In this document: positions 33,018 to 44,819 of the stretch, piece after piece
How positions within the stretch are numbered: position 1 is the first letter of the stretch
Layout of the letters: each line of letters opens with the position of its first letter
Origin: Siphonodentalium dalli
Taxonomy: Eukaryota; Mollusca; Scaphopoda; Gadilida; Siphonodentaliidae
Direction: 5' to 3'
DNA: 64,000 nucleotides
Assembly: GCA_032622095.1 (NCBI GenBank)
Contig: CP136063.1
Coordinates: forward strand, 30,070,987-30,134,986
Made by a program: the position numbers and the translations under genes
Notes under the pieces: generated by a model
What the model was told of the DNA's origin: nothing
What the model saw: only the letters and a program-made list of their open reading frames with translations
Databases searched by the model: none

Positions 33018-33136
33018 ATTCGAAATAAAATTAATATTAAATCGATAGAAGCATTTCTGGACAAGATTAAGATAGAATAGTGTATACCCCAGTAATTATA
33101 TAAAACATGCTTACAAAGAGATAATCCTCCTTTAAC
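33018..33136. mobile_element. Solo arm of an M1-family MITE
   Basis: ATTCGAAATAAAATTAATATT, GATAGAAGCATTTCTGGACA and GAGATAATCCTCCTTTAA match one M1 terminal repeat; the other arm is absent. Confidence 0.6.
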
Positions 33137-33271
33137 ATGAACTGGTAAAGTACGGCAATTTTCTAACGTTGCTATTTTTTTCGACTCCGAGCTGAGGTAC
33201 CTACTGAAATGTGCCAAAATTTGGTATAAAACACAGAAATCAGTATGAAGCTCTAACGTCAAATTCCATGC

Positions 33272-36200
33272 TGATTAATATATACTATAGAGGGGCCCTA
33301 GATGATACATTGGGAGAACGACACCCTAAAAGACATGTGCTTACTGTCGTTCTTCATTAATATATACTATACAGGGGCCCTAGATGATACATGGGGAGAA
33401 CGACACCCAAAAAGACATGTGCTTACTGTCGTTCTTCATTAATATATACTATACAGGGGCCCTAGATGATACATGGGGAGAACGACACCCGAAAAGACAT
33501 GTGCTTACTGTCGTTCTTCATTAATATATACTATACAGGTGCCCTAAATGATACATGGGGAGAACGACACCCGAAAAGACATGTGCTTACTGTCGTTCTT
33601 CATTAATATATACTATACAGGGGCCCTAGATGATACATGGGGAGAACGACACCCGAAAAGACATGTGCTTACTCTCGTTCTTCATTAATATATACTATAC
33701 AGGGGCCCTAGATGATACATGGGGAGAACGACACCCGAAAAGACATGTGCTTACTCTCGTTCTTCATTAATATATACTATACAGGGGCCCTAGATGATAC
33801 ATGGGGAGAACGACACCCGAAAAGACATGTGCTTACTCTCGTTCTTCATTAATATATACTATACAGGGGCCCTAGATGATACATGGGGAGAACGACACCC
33901 GAAAAGACATGTGCTTACTCTCGTTCTTCATTAATATACACTTTAGAGGGGCCCTAGATGATACATGGGGAGAACGACACCCTAAAAGACATGTGCTTAC
34001 TGTCGTTCTTCATTAATATATACTATACAGGGGCTCTAGATGATACATGGGGAGAACGACACCCTAAAAGACATGTGCTTACTGTCGTTCTTCATTAATA
34101 TATACTATAGAGGGGCCCTAGATGATACATGGGGAGAACGACACCCGTAAAGACATGTGCTTACTGTCGTTCTTCATTAATATATACTATAGAGGGGCCC
34201 TAGATGATACATGGGGAGAACGACACCCAAAAAGACATGTGCTTACTCTCGTTCTTCATTAATATATACTATACAGGGCCCTAGATGATACATGGGGAGA
34301 ACGACACCCGAAAAGACATGTGCTTACTGTCGTTCTTCATTAATATATACTATACAGGGGCCCTAGATGATACATGGGGAGAACGACACCCATAAAGACA
34401 TGTGCCTACTGTCGTTCTTCATTAATATATACTATACAGGGGCCCTAGATGATACATGGGGAGAACGACACCCAAAAAGACATGTGCTTACTGTCGTTCT
34501 TCATTAATATATACTATACAGGGGCCCTAGATGATACATGGGGAGAACGACACCCTAAAAGACATGTGCTTACTGTCGTTCTTCATTAATATATACTATA
34601 CAGGGGCCCTAGATGATACATGGGGAGAACGACACCCGAAAAGACATGTGCTTACTGTCGTTCTTCATTAATATATACTATATAGGGGCCCTAGATGATA
34701 CATGGGGATAACGACACCCTAAAAGACATGTGCTTACTGTCGTTCTTCATTAATATATACTATACAGGGGCTCTAGATGATACATGGGGAGAACGACACC
34801 CTAAAAGACATGTGCTTACTGTCGTTCTTCATTAATATATACTATACAGGGGCCCTAGATGATACATGGGGAGAACGACACCCGTAAAGACATGTGCTTA
34901 CTGTCGTTCTTCATTAATATATACTATAGAGGGGCCCTAGATGATACATGGGGAGAACGACACCCAAAAAGACATGTGCTTACTCTCGTTCTTCATTAAT
35001 ATATACTATACAGGGCCCTAGATGATACATGGGGAGAACGACACCCTAAAAGACATGTGCTTACTGTCGTTCTTCATTAATATATAAAGGGGCCCTAGAT
35101 GATACATGGGGAGAACGACACCCGAAAAGACATGTGCTTAATGTCGTTCTTCATTAATATATAAAGGGGCCCTAGATGATACATGGGGAGAACGACACCC
35201 GAAAAGACATGTGCTTACTGTCGTTCTTCATTAATATATACTATAGAGGGGCCCTAGATGATACATGGGGAGAACGACACCCGAAAAGACATGTGCTTAC
35301 TGTCGTTCTTCATTAATATATAAAGGGGCCCTAGATGGTACATGGGGAGAACGACACCCGAAAAGACATGTGCTTACTGTCGTTCTTCATTAATATATAA
35401 AGGGGCCCTAGATGGTACATGGGGAGAACGACACCCGAAAAGACATGTGCTTACTGTCGTTCTTCATTAATATATAAAGGGGCCCTAGATGGTACATGGG
35501 GAGAACGACACCCGAAAAGACACGTGCTTACTGTCGTTCTTCATTAATATATACTATAGAGGGGCCCTAGATGATACATGGGGAGAACGACACCCTAAAA
35601 GACATGTGCTTACTGTCGTTCTTCATTAATATATAAAGGGGCCCTAGATGGTACATGGGGAGAACGACACCCGAAAAGACATGTGCTTACTGTCGTTCTT
35701 CATTAATATATAAAGGGGCCCTAGATGGTACATGGGGAGAACGACACCCGAAAAGACATGTGCTTACTGTCGTTCTTCATTAATATATACTATAGAGGGG
35801 CCCTAGATGATACATGGGGAGAACGACACCCGAAAAGACATGTGCTTAATGTCGTTCTTCATTAATATATAAAGGGGCCCTAGATGATACATCGGGAGAA
35901 CGACACCCGAAAAGACATGTGCTTACTGTCGTTCTTCATTAATATATACTATAGAGGGGCCCTAGATGATACATGGGGAGAACGACACCCGAAAAGACAT
36001 GTGCTTACTGTCGTTCTTCATTAATATATACTATAGAGGGGCCCTAGATGATACATGGGGAGAACGACACCCGAAAAGACATGTGCTTACTGTCGTTCTT
36101 CATTAATATATACTATAGAGGGGCCCTAGATGATACATGGGGAGAACGACACCCGAAAAGACATGTGCTTACTGTCGTTCTTCATTAATATATAAAGGGG

Positions 36201-38128
36201 CCCTAGATGGTACATGGGGAGAACGACACCCGAAAAGACATGTGCTTACTGTCGTTCTTCATTAATATATAAAGGGGCCCTAGATGATACATGGGGAGAA
36301 CGACACCCGAAAAGACATGTGCTTACTGTCGTTCTTCATTAATATATAAAGGGGCCCTAGATGGTACATGGGGAGAACGACACCCTAAAAGACATGTGCT
36401 TACTGTCGTTCTTCATTAATATATACTATACAGGGGCCCTAGATGGTACATGGGGAGAACGACACCCGAAAAGACATGTGCTTACTGTCGTTCTTCATTA
36501 ATATATACTATAGAGGGGCCCTAGATGATACATGGGGAGAACGACACCCGAAAAGACATGTGCTTACTGTCGTTCTTCATTAATATATACTATAGAGGGG
36601 CCCTAGATGATACATGGGGAGAACGACACCCGAAAAGACATGTGCTTACTGTCGTTCTTCATTAATATATACTATACAGGGGCCCTAGATGATACATGGG
36701 GAGAACGACACCCTAAAAGACATGTGCTTACTGTCGTTCTTCATTAATATATACTATAGAGGGGCCCTAGATGATACATGGGGAGAACGACACCCGAAAA
36801 GACATGTGCTTACTGTCGTTCTTCATTAATATATACTATACAGGGGCCCTAGATGATACATGGGGAGAACGACACCCGAAAAGACATGTGCTTACTGTCG
36901 TTCTTCATTAATATATACTATAGAGGGGCCCTAGATGATACATGGGGAGAACGACACCCAAAAAGACATGGGCTTACTGTCGTTCTTCATTAATATATAC
37001 TATACAGGGGCCCTAGATGATACATGGGGAGAACGACACCCGAAAAGACATGTGCTTACTGTCGTTATTCATTAATATATAAAGGGGCCCTAGATGATAC
37101 ATGGGGAGAACGACACCCTAAAAGACATGTGCTTACTGTCGTTCTTCATTAATATATACTATAGAGGGGCCCTAGATGATACATGGGGAGAACGACACCC
37201 AAAAAGACATGTGCTTACTGTCGTTCTTCATTAATATATACTATACAGGGGCCCTAGATGATACATGGGGAGAACGACACCCGAAAAGACATGTGCTTAC
37301 TGTCGTTCTTCATTAATATATACTATAGAGGGGCCCTAGATGATACATGGGGAGAACGACACCCAAAAAGACATGGGCTTACTGTCGTTCTTCATTAATA
37401 TATACTATACAGGGGCCCTAGATGATACATCGGGAGAACGACACCCGAAAAGACATGTGCTTACTGTCGTTCTTCATTAATATATACTATACAGGGGCCC
37501 TAGATGATACATGGGGAGAACGACACCCGAAAAGACATGTGCTTACTGTCGTTCTTCATTAATATATACTATACAGGGGCCCTAGATGATACATGGGGAG
37601 AACGACACCCTAAAACACATGTGCTTACTGTCGTTCTTCATCAATATACACTATACAGGGGCCCTAGATGATACATGGGGAGAACGACACCCTAAAAGAC
37701 ATGTGCTTACTGTCGTTCTTCATTAATATATACTATAGAGGGGCCCTAGATGATACATGGGGAGAACGACACCCGAAAAGACATGTGCTTACTGTCGTTC
37801 TTCATTAATATATAAAGGGGCCCTAGATGATACATGGGGAGAACGACACCCTAAAAGACATGTGCTTACTGTCGTTCTTCATTAATATATACTATACAGG
37901 GGCCCTAGATGATACATGGGGAGAACGACACCCGAAAAGACATGTGCTTACTGTCGTTCTTCATTAATATATACTATACAGGGGCCCTAGATGATACATG
38001 GGGAGAACGACACCCGAAAAGACATGTGCCTACTGTCGTTATTCATTAATATACACTATACAGGGGCCCTAGATGATACATGGGGAGAACGACACCCGAA
38101 AAGACATGTGCTTACTGTCGTTCTTCCT
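33272..38128. repeat. Satellite array, ~60 monomers of 82 bp (variant 77 bp)
   Basis: Monomer start CATTAATATATACTATAC; spacing 33355 to 33437 is 82 bp. A shorter class of 77 bp lacks 5 bp after TATATA (TATATAAAGGGGCCC) and is found only from about 35085 to 37830. Each monomer contains AGAACGACA and TGTCGTTCT, able to pair as a 9-bp stem over a ~21-nt loop, an inner ACATG/CATGT pair, and the palindrome AGGGGCCCT. Variant positions (CCCGAAAAG/CCCTAAAAG/CCCAAAAAG; CTGTCG/CTCTCG) are shared in blocks. The array ends with two partial units ending CTTCCTTGTG (38102-38166). No frame runs through it. Confidence 0.97.
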
Positions 38129-38232
38129 TGTGGCACGTGACATGTGCTTACTGTCGTTCTTCCTTGTGTATTCCCTTGTTCAATTTATATTATGTATAAT
38201 ATATATTTTGTGGGTAAATAAACTATGCTTAA

Positions 38233-38440
38233 ACCAAGTACCACAATTTGCTAACGTTGCGATTTTTTTCGACTCCTAGCTGAGGTACCTACTGAAATGT
38301 GCCAATATTTGGTATAAAACACAAAAATCAGTATGAGGCTCTTGGGTTGCGAGAAAAATAATCCACCATGACTCGGGAAGTGGGCGAGGAAAAATCTCAC
38401 CTTCGAGTTCAGACTATGGACGAGCCTCGTGTTCGGCAGA
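38233..38440 (+). repeat. Distal piece of copy C
   Basis: CAATTTGCTAACGTTGCG at 38238 through CAGAAATATCTCAC matches 13278-13480 of copy A, completing copy C beyond the satellite. Its first ~110 bp also occurs on the other side of the satellite at 33145-33258. Confidence 0.8.
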
Positions 38441-38859
38441 AATATCTCACTTTATTTCACCAATCAACTTCAATCAATACTTTCTCATATGTTCTGTCTA
38501 TCTATTTGTTTACTTATTGTTTGTCTGTTGTATCTAAATTACTCTACCTGTGAAGGTGACTTGATTGTCAATAAACTTATCTTATCTGAAGTAACGTGCA
38601 TTAGCTGAATTTAGAACTGACAACGCGTGTAGAATGGGTCGATTAAAATACAAATTGGCGCGACTTGAATGCGCCAATAATAGTTATCTTGGCCTTCCAT
38701 AATACATTTTATTGGACGATCCACCTGGTAATTCCGAGTGTTTGTCTATAAACCAAATGGTTTTGTAAAGTTTGTATACGTTTGAGAGGAACGGTTGTAT
38801 TGTGTAAATGGGTTGTCCGGCCGTCTGTCGCCGGTCCGTCCGATTTTGTTTTCCGTATG
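38441..38859. other. Non-coding stretch
   Basis: No gene. AATAAACTTATCTTATCTG at 38569-38587 resembles the 3' tail of a LINE or SINE. Confidence 0.4.
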
Positions 38860-39530
38860 GTAACTTTAGATTAAATCGAGTGAACAGAACCTAATTTGGT
38901 ATCTAGTGTTTACCACATCAAAATACAGATCGAGTTCGAATATATAGGTTTCGTCCGCACGATTGTTACTGAGTTATACCCCTTTTGCGACTTAGATTTT
39001 ACCTGATTTTCGGTTGCCGGATGATAACATTAGATTGAATCGAGAGAACAGAACAAAATTTGGTATGTTAGTTTACCACATCAAAATATAGATCAGGTTC
39101 GAATATGGGTTACGTCCGCGTGATTGTTAATGAGTTATGTCCCATTTTAGACTTACATTTTACCTGATTTGCGGTTTCCGGGTGATAACTTTTTAGACTG
39201 AATCAAGTGAACTGAACCACATTTGGTATATTAGTTTACTACCCCAAAATACATATCAAGTCCGAATGGGTTTCGTCCGCATGATTTTGACTGAGTTATA
39301 TCCCTTTTTCGACTTAGACTTTACCTTATGTGTGGTTTCCGGATAATAACTTTAGATTGAATCGAGGGAACAGAACCAAATTTGGCATGTTAGTTTATCA
39401 TATCAAAATACAGATCAAATTCGAATATGGGTTTCGGCCGCATGATTTAACTGAGTTATGCCCCTTTTCGACTTAGATTTTACCCGATATGCGGTTTCCA
39501 GATGTAACTTCAGATTGAGTCGAGAGAATT
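38860..39530. repeat. Four to five diverged tandem copies of a ~160-bp repeat
   Basis: TTTAGATTGAATCGAG-like motifs recur near 38866, 39030, 39192, 39351 and 39508. Each is followed by GAACAGAACCAAATTTGGTAT, CAAAATACAGATC and GGTTTCGTCCGCATGATT blocks. Fragments of the same repeat occur near 32345-32420 and 52670-52760. Confidence 0.85.
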
Positions 39531-40113
39531 TCTCAGTCAAAAATACCACACTTGAAATTATTGTGTTTTATTTTTGTTATTATTTCGTCTTAAGTCAAAG
39601 GTTTCAAACAAATTAAACTAAACCTTGCCTCACTCTACTCCAGAAACGGCGTAGTATGCCCCGCCCGATGGTGCGCTAATGTGGATGTTTAATACATGGA
39701 AAAGGGCACAAACGTGACAATAACATGCAATCTACGCAATATTTATGATTTGTATAAGAACAACATATATCTGTTATATACTATTCTTTCGTTTATAGCG
39801 GATGTGACTATTTTACCAGCTATTCCCACGACAAAGGTCGCCCGTATCTTTAACGTTTATTTGCGACAAAATTACACAATAATATTTTTGGTCTATGCAG
39901 GGCGATAAACGAAATTTAGTTTTCGACGCCACCGATGAAGAGTTAACGTGTATATAGAATGATAGATTAATACATGCACAATAAAATAAAGTTGATACTC
40001 ACCAAATATACATGTATATGTAGGAAATGTGATGATTGTATAAAATATTAATGAAAATAACAATAGCAATAGTTTATTTACATCGCATGCTGCTGACCAT
40101 AAACATCATTGAC

Positions 40114-40985
40114 GATATCTATGGGAAGCCAAATTCAAATTTACATTTAAAAGATAATTGCGGTTAAACGCACTAATGAATCTCTAATATCCACATGTAT
40201 CCTATATTTGTTCCACCCATTGTACCGTGGACTACATCATTTGAATTATATGGAGTTTATGTAATGTGGCTAATTGAGCTTAAAGGTGGATTATCTCTTT
40301 GTAAACATGTATTATATAGTTACCGGGGTATAAAATATTAGATTTGAATCGAAGACTCCTGTCCGGAAATGCTTCTATCGATTAATATTAATTTTATTTC
40401 GAATATTTTCTGGTCTAAAAAGGTGTGTTTGTTCAGCTAACGAACAATAGTGGTTACTGTTAACATAGACCAGATATTATATTGTGCAATTTTGTCACAA
40501 ATAAACGTTAATTATACTCATTATCGCTTATATCTGTGGAACAAAACAATACAAACAATCAATCTGTGACATTTGACATTCGTTGCGTAGCCGTAGGAAC
40601 AGCCCAGTGCTCTATATCGCAATACGGTCTCATCCGAATGGTCGGTTCTAAAAATAGTAACATAAATGGGCCCGATTTAATATTCGAAATAAAATCAATA
40701 TTAATTGATAGAAGCTTTTCCGGACATAGGTCTTCAGTTGATATCTATTATTTTATACCCACGCAACTATTTAAAATTTGTTATTTAAAGAGATAATCCA
40801 TCTTTAAGCGCAATATGAATACTTATTTTATGTGCTTAAAAGCGCAATATTTAAGAGATTCCTGAATTCCTCAAGCACAATTAAATATTTCCTTATGGCG
40901 CTTAAGCCCTAATAGGAGCTTTCATTATTGCGTTTTTAAAAGCTCAATTATTTATTAAATGTCAATTTGGCTTCCCATAGATATC
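40114..40985. mobile_element. MITE (M4) with ~38-bp inverted repeats, host to a nested M1
   Basis: GATATCTATGGGAAGCCAAATT at the left and its reverse complement at 40965-40985 bound the element; arms continue with TTACATTTAA. The inside is rich in CTTAAGCGCAAT-type motifs also seen at 53380-53750. An M1 element sits inside at 40284-40803. Confidence 0.75.
40284..40803. mobile_element. M1-family MITE with TTAA flanks (best-preserved copy)
   Basis: AGGTGGATTATCTCTTT...AAATATT and its reverse complement ending GAGATAATCCATCT are ~130-bp inverted repeats, flanked by TTAA at 40280-40283 and 40804-40807. Length 520 bp, no coding. Confidence 0.85.
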
Positions 40986-41158
40986 ACGCAGTCAATCATT
41001 CAATGTTATTTTTTTAACATTTTGAATTACATGTACAATTTAAAATATTTGTTATACTAAATTATATTGTAACTATTGTTATTGTCCTTATTCCCCTTAC
41101 ATCATGTGCAGTTGTGCACATATTTTATGATAGACTAGTAAGTACTATTAGTACTGAC

Positions 41159-41458
41159 GAAGGGGTCACTCTCACCAAAAAAGTGAAGGGTACACAGGGT
41201 TTGAAAAAGTGCTGAAGGGAACACAGGGTTTGTGATCGACACAAACATCATTACTTAAATTGTGTTTATGGAAGTCTGGATCCCATTAGCAGTTTGTTTT
41301 CAGTACATTTTAATATTCATTGGAATGTAAACAATTATTCTCTAACAGAAATCATGGTGGATACGAAAACTGAATGTGCAACCTTTATAACGTCATAATA
41401 ACGACATTTCAAATCCTGTGTACCCTTCAGCACTTTTTTTGGTGAGAGTGACACCTTC
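41159..41458. mobile_element. M3-family MITE
   Basis: GAAGGGGTCACTCTCACC and GGTGAGAGTGACACCTTC are inverted ends, followed inward by AGTGCTGAAGGG-ACACAGG on the left and its complement on the right. Related copies lie at 51578-51897 and 53053-53285, and a fragment at 53830-53945. Confidence 0.8.
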
Positions 41459-41725
41459 AGCATTATTACTCGTACTAGTAGTAGTTAATACTGCACTACT
41501 GTCAATATTCTAACAACACTTTACATCAATCATCAATTCAAAAACTGATCGTTTTATGTGTTGAATTTAGTTTAAACTTTAAAAAAACCTGGTTGAATAT
41601 CTACCATATGGTGGTCGTTCCCACCCTCAAGCTGCTGTCATTGAGACATTCAACGTTATTTTGCTATTTTGCATGCGAAGATGTAGACTGCTTGAGACCT
41701 CGTGGTAGATACATTCACTCCAGGG

Positions 41726-43639
41726 CAGGCGCGTAGCTACGGGGGGGGGGGGGGCTGGGGGGCATGTGCCTCCCCCCAAATTTCCAGTGCCCCCCAACAA
41801 AATTCCAAAAAATAGTATTTCATATCTAATTATCATAGCCATCGACTGACCAATATAAATGTATATTTAAACGCCATCATCTGCTATTTATACAAGCGCG
41901 AATATACAATATTTCAATATAGTAAATTTTGTGTTTGACATCGGCAGGTATGTCGGAACTTGATCTACGTTCCAGTGTGCACGGCGCGGCCGGAATTTGG
42001 TTTATGACGTCGACCGGAATTTTGTTTACGTCGTATCCGTTGCCTTTTCCGTAAATTGCAAATACTGTTATTTTTAGAAGGTCAAGGGTAAACAAGTATT
42101 TAGCACGGTTTGTTTGAAATTGAATAGTAAAGTCATGAGCACAAAATCTCCTCCGAAGAAGAAGCCGCGGCCTGCTGGGCAACCAACCATAAACAATTTT
42201 CTTTCAAAGGTCACGAACCACAATTCCGACACATCAACTGAGCGCGATGCCAATAACGTTGTAGCCAGTATCAATGGATCGATTACCAACGATGATATTA
42301 TTGATAATATTGATATTGAGAGAAGTGAGAGCCCCGAAGCCGATAGGCCTACTCCAACTACTAACATTGATATCGATATCCATGATATTTCTACTTCGCC
42401 AACCGAACCCCCACGCCAACCAGTACTGGGTTCATTTCCAACATCGCGGTTAACAGACAAATACAGATGTTTCACAAAATCATGGTACACCAAGTATTCG
42501 TGGATTGAGTACAGCATCAGCAAAGATGCTGTCTTTTGTCAACCGTGTCGCTTCTTTGCCCCACAAGAGAAAGAGAAGGCATTTGTAGACGTTGGTTTTC
42601 GAAATTGGAAAAAGATTGGCGATAAATTAGAAAAACACAACTCTTCCAATGCACACAAGGACGCAGCTGTGGTCCTCAGAGAGATGCGGTCCAGTATTCA
42701 CTCCGGTCGCGGCACGATTGTCAATCAGATAGATCCTGTTGGTTCCCATTCGATGTTCGTCGAGAGAAACAGAGAGGTCCTAAAATGCATACTGGACTTA
42801 GTAATATTCTGTGCCTAACAGGATATACCTTTAAGAGGCCACCGCGAGAGCGCTGATAGTGCCAATCAGGGGAGTTTTCTTGAGCTACTGCAACTAATCT
42901 TCAAATTCTCACCTGAACTAAAGCTTTAAGTCTATTTCAACCTCGACTAAATGATCACGACTAACCATGATCATGTTTCCGTCAATAGACCAGAATAACT
43001 TAATGTGTTCTGGCTGAGATCATTCCACATATCTAAGACGTATAAAGCATCATATGGTGACTATGGTATTCCTCGTTCATACTAGTATGTCCGCCTCAAC
43101 AAATATGGTAAGAAGTCACTTCGACAAGTGAATTCATACCATAGTTGTTGCGAGGGACTCGCCCGTAAACCGAGCACCATGAGAGGGTAGACTCGTAAAA
43201 CGATTAGCCGGCTTCATCCATGAATAAATCCGATGATTCGGGGGGGGGGGGGGATGATGTATGTAAGAAATTCTTTGATATAGTATCCTTATTGTAGTGG
43301 TAACACGCCTGGAGTTTGGATTGAAACTACCGTGGATTATATGATCTAGCAGAATTAGATACCCTGAATTCGTTATTGGGGTGTCATATGGATGTTGAAA
43401 AGTTCTTTTGATTCCTCTGATAGAAAAGACACCAGCAATGCATAAAGAGGCGCCAAATTCGCTCTCAGAGCAATTAACATTTAAAAAAAAATCCATTCTC
43501 TAGGAGGGGGACACCCCCTCCCGGACCCTCCCCCATCTCAGGCCTGCGGCCTTCGGGATATGCCTTCGGCATATCGTGCTTGGACCCCCCATATAATGAT
43601 TAGGCCCCCCCCTATTTGGGGATCCTAGCTACGCGCCTG
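41726..43639 (+). mobile_element. hAT-type DNA transposon, internally decayed (1.9 kb)
   Basis: CAGGCGCGTAGCTACG at the left and CTAGCTACGCGCCTG at the right are terminal inverted repeats. They are flanked by CTCCAGGG (41718-41725) and CTCCAGGC (43640-43647), an 8-bp target duplication with one change, the hallmark of hAT elements. G- and C-rich tracts follow the ends. It carries the N-terminal part of a transposase (42135-42929) and no catalytic domain. Confidence 0.88.
42135..42929 (+). pseudogene. hAT transposase fragment with TTF-type zinc finger (ZMYM1-like)
   Basis: From ATG 42135: a basic start (KSPPKKKPRPAGQPTINNF), an acidic Ile/Asp-rich linker to about residue 90, then RCFTKSWYTKYSWIEYS and DAVFCQPCRFFA, the pattern of a TTF-type zinc finger, and NWKKIGDKLEKHNSSNAHKDA. 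These are typical of ZMYM1/hAT-like transposases, with the DDE and dimerisation regions expected later. A TAA at 42816-42818 interrupts the frame, which then continues with QDIPLRGHRES, recognisably the next conserved segment, to TAA at 42927-42929. The catalytic part is missing, so no transposition activity is expected. A zinc-finger-only product of 227 residues from the intact part is conceivable. Confidence 0.75.
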
Positions 43640-43774
43640 CTCCAGGCATTCAACTTTTTGGATTTAAACTTTGACAATTTAGCCAAACACACTATTTTCA
43701 TATCAGTGATGATTGATGACACACCAATGATATTTCTTACTGTAGTGTATGATGACCGGATACAGGTAGCTTAA

Positions 43775-44366
43775 AGGGGTACTGTACGCCATTTTCATTA
43801 AATTGCCGGTGACAACAACGATCTAATATCGATAATATATAGAAACATAAGTAATTTGAGTCGAAGATGTATTCTGTAAACGCTCAGGTTAATAGGCTAT
43901 CTTAAAATTTAATAATTTAAAAGTTAAAAATTTGATATAAATTGAATTTATGACTGGAGCCATAAAATGGCGTCAATTAAATTACGAATTTCAGCAGATT
44001 TCCGTAATCAAACAAAGTAATTGAGGGATACTGGATTGTTAAACCGATGGCACACACGATCGCTTAAAATATTATGATGATACGGGGGGAACACTCAAGC
44101 CACTCACTGACTAGCGACGATACAATAACTTAAATGATTATATGGGACTAGTATGTCTATAATATAACTTTTATTTGATTTATTTGGTTGAAAACTGTAC
44201 AAAAATTACTCGACAACGACAATTTGTATTTTTGCATTCCGGTAAATTTGTCATCGTAACACTACCTCGTACTCAACAGACTTTCAAATAATGAAAAACT
44301 TGTTACCTTATTCTCCGACTCGGAGACTATAGAAACCAACAACAACATTTGGCGTACAGTACCCCT
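43775..44366. mobile_element. P1-family MITE, short form with TTAA flanks
   Basis: AGGGGTACTGTACGCC and GGCGTACAGTACCCCT are inverted ends, flanked by TTAA at 43771-43774 and 44367-44370. It shares GCCGGTGACAA, CGATCTAATAT and CATAAAATGG with the 1152-bp copies at 11981 and 57898. Confidence 0.85.
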
Positions 44367-44370
44367 TTAA

Positions 44371-44819
44371 ATTAAAGACTATAAAAAGCCTGACGAAGAT
44401 CGTTTGTGATTATATAAATATAAATTTATTTAACTTTTAGGGAAATATGTTAGCTACTCAGAGAAATAATGTGAAGGTGGTAAAATATGTAATATTATCA
44501 ATATTTTATTAGATCAGAATTATTAGGAATATTTATTATTAACAATCTTTTTAACAATAATTACTAAACCATCATTTGTTAATCTACACTGCACGCAAAT
44601 CTTTGCGCCCCTCTTCCACTTAATTTATATCTGCTGCCTTACCTCTTTTAACTTTAGCCCAATCCCACCGTGAGTACTTATTCACGTTTGCCGCCATTGA
44701 TATAGTTAGTTTTCTCATAAAAACACAATAGAGCGTTTTTTTTTGTTATCGCAGTGCTGTAAATAGTTATAATTGTTGGAAGTCTCCATGTTGGAGCATT
44801 AATGGTATTTCTACTTTTT
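44371..44819. other. Non-coding stretch
   Basis: No gene recognised; AT-rich with an (A/T)-rich block at 44400-44600. Confidence 0.4.

Noticed and set aside
33272-38128. CRISPR-like array or hammerhead-ribozyme satellite
   Set aside because: Monomers are contiguous with no unique spacers, so not CRISPR. CTAGATGA and CGAAAA superficially recall hammerhead core boxes, but CTGANGA is absent and the stems do not arrange as a hammerhead.
42074-42523. Minus-strand ORF over the hAT transposase
   Set aside because: Mirror of the Ile/Asp-rich linker on the plus strand, where the TTF finger identifies the true frame.
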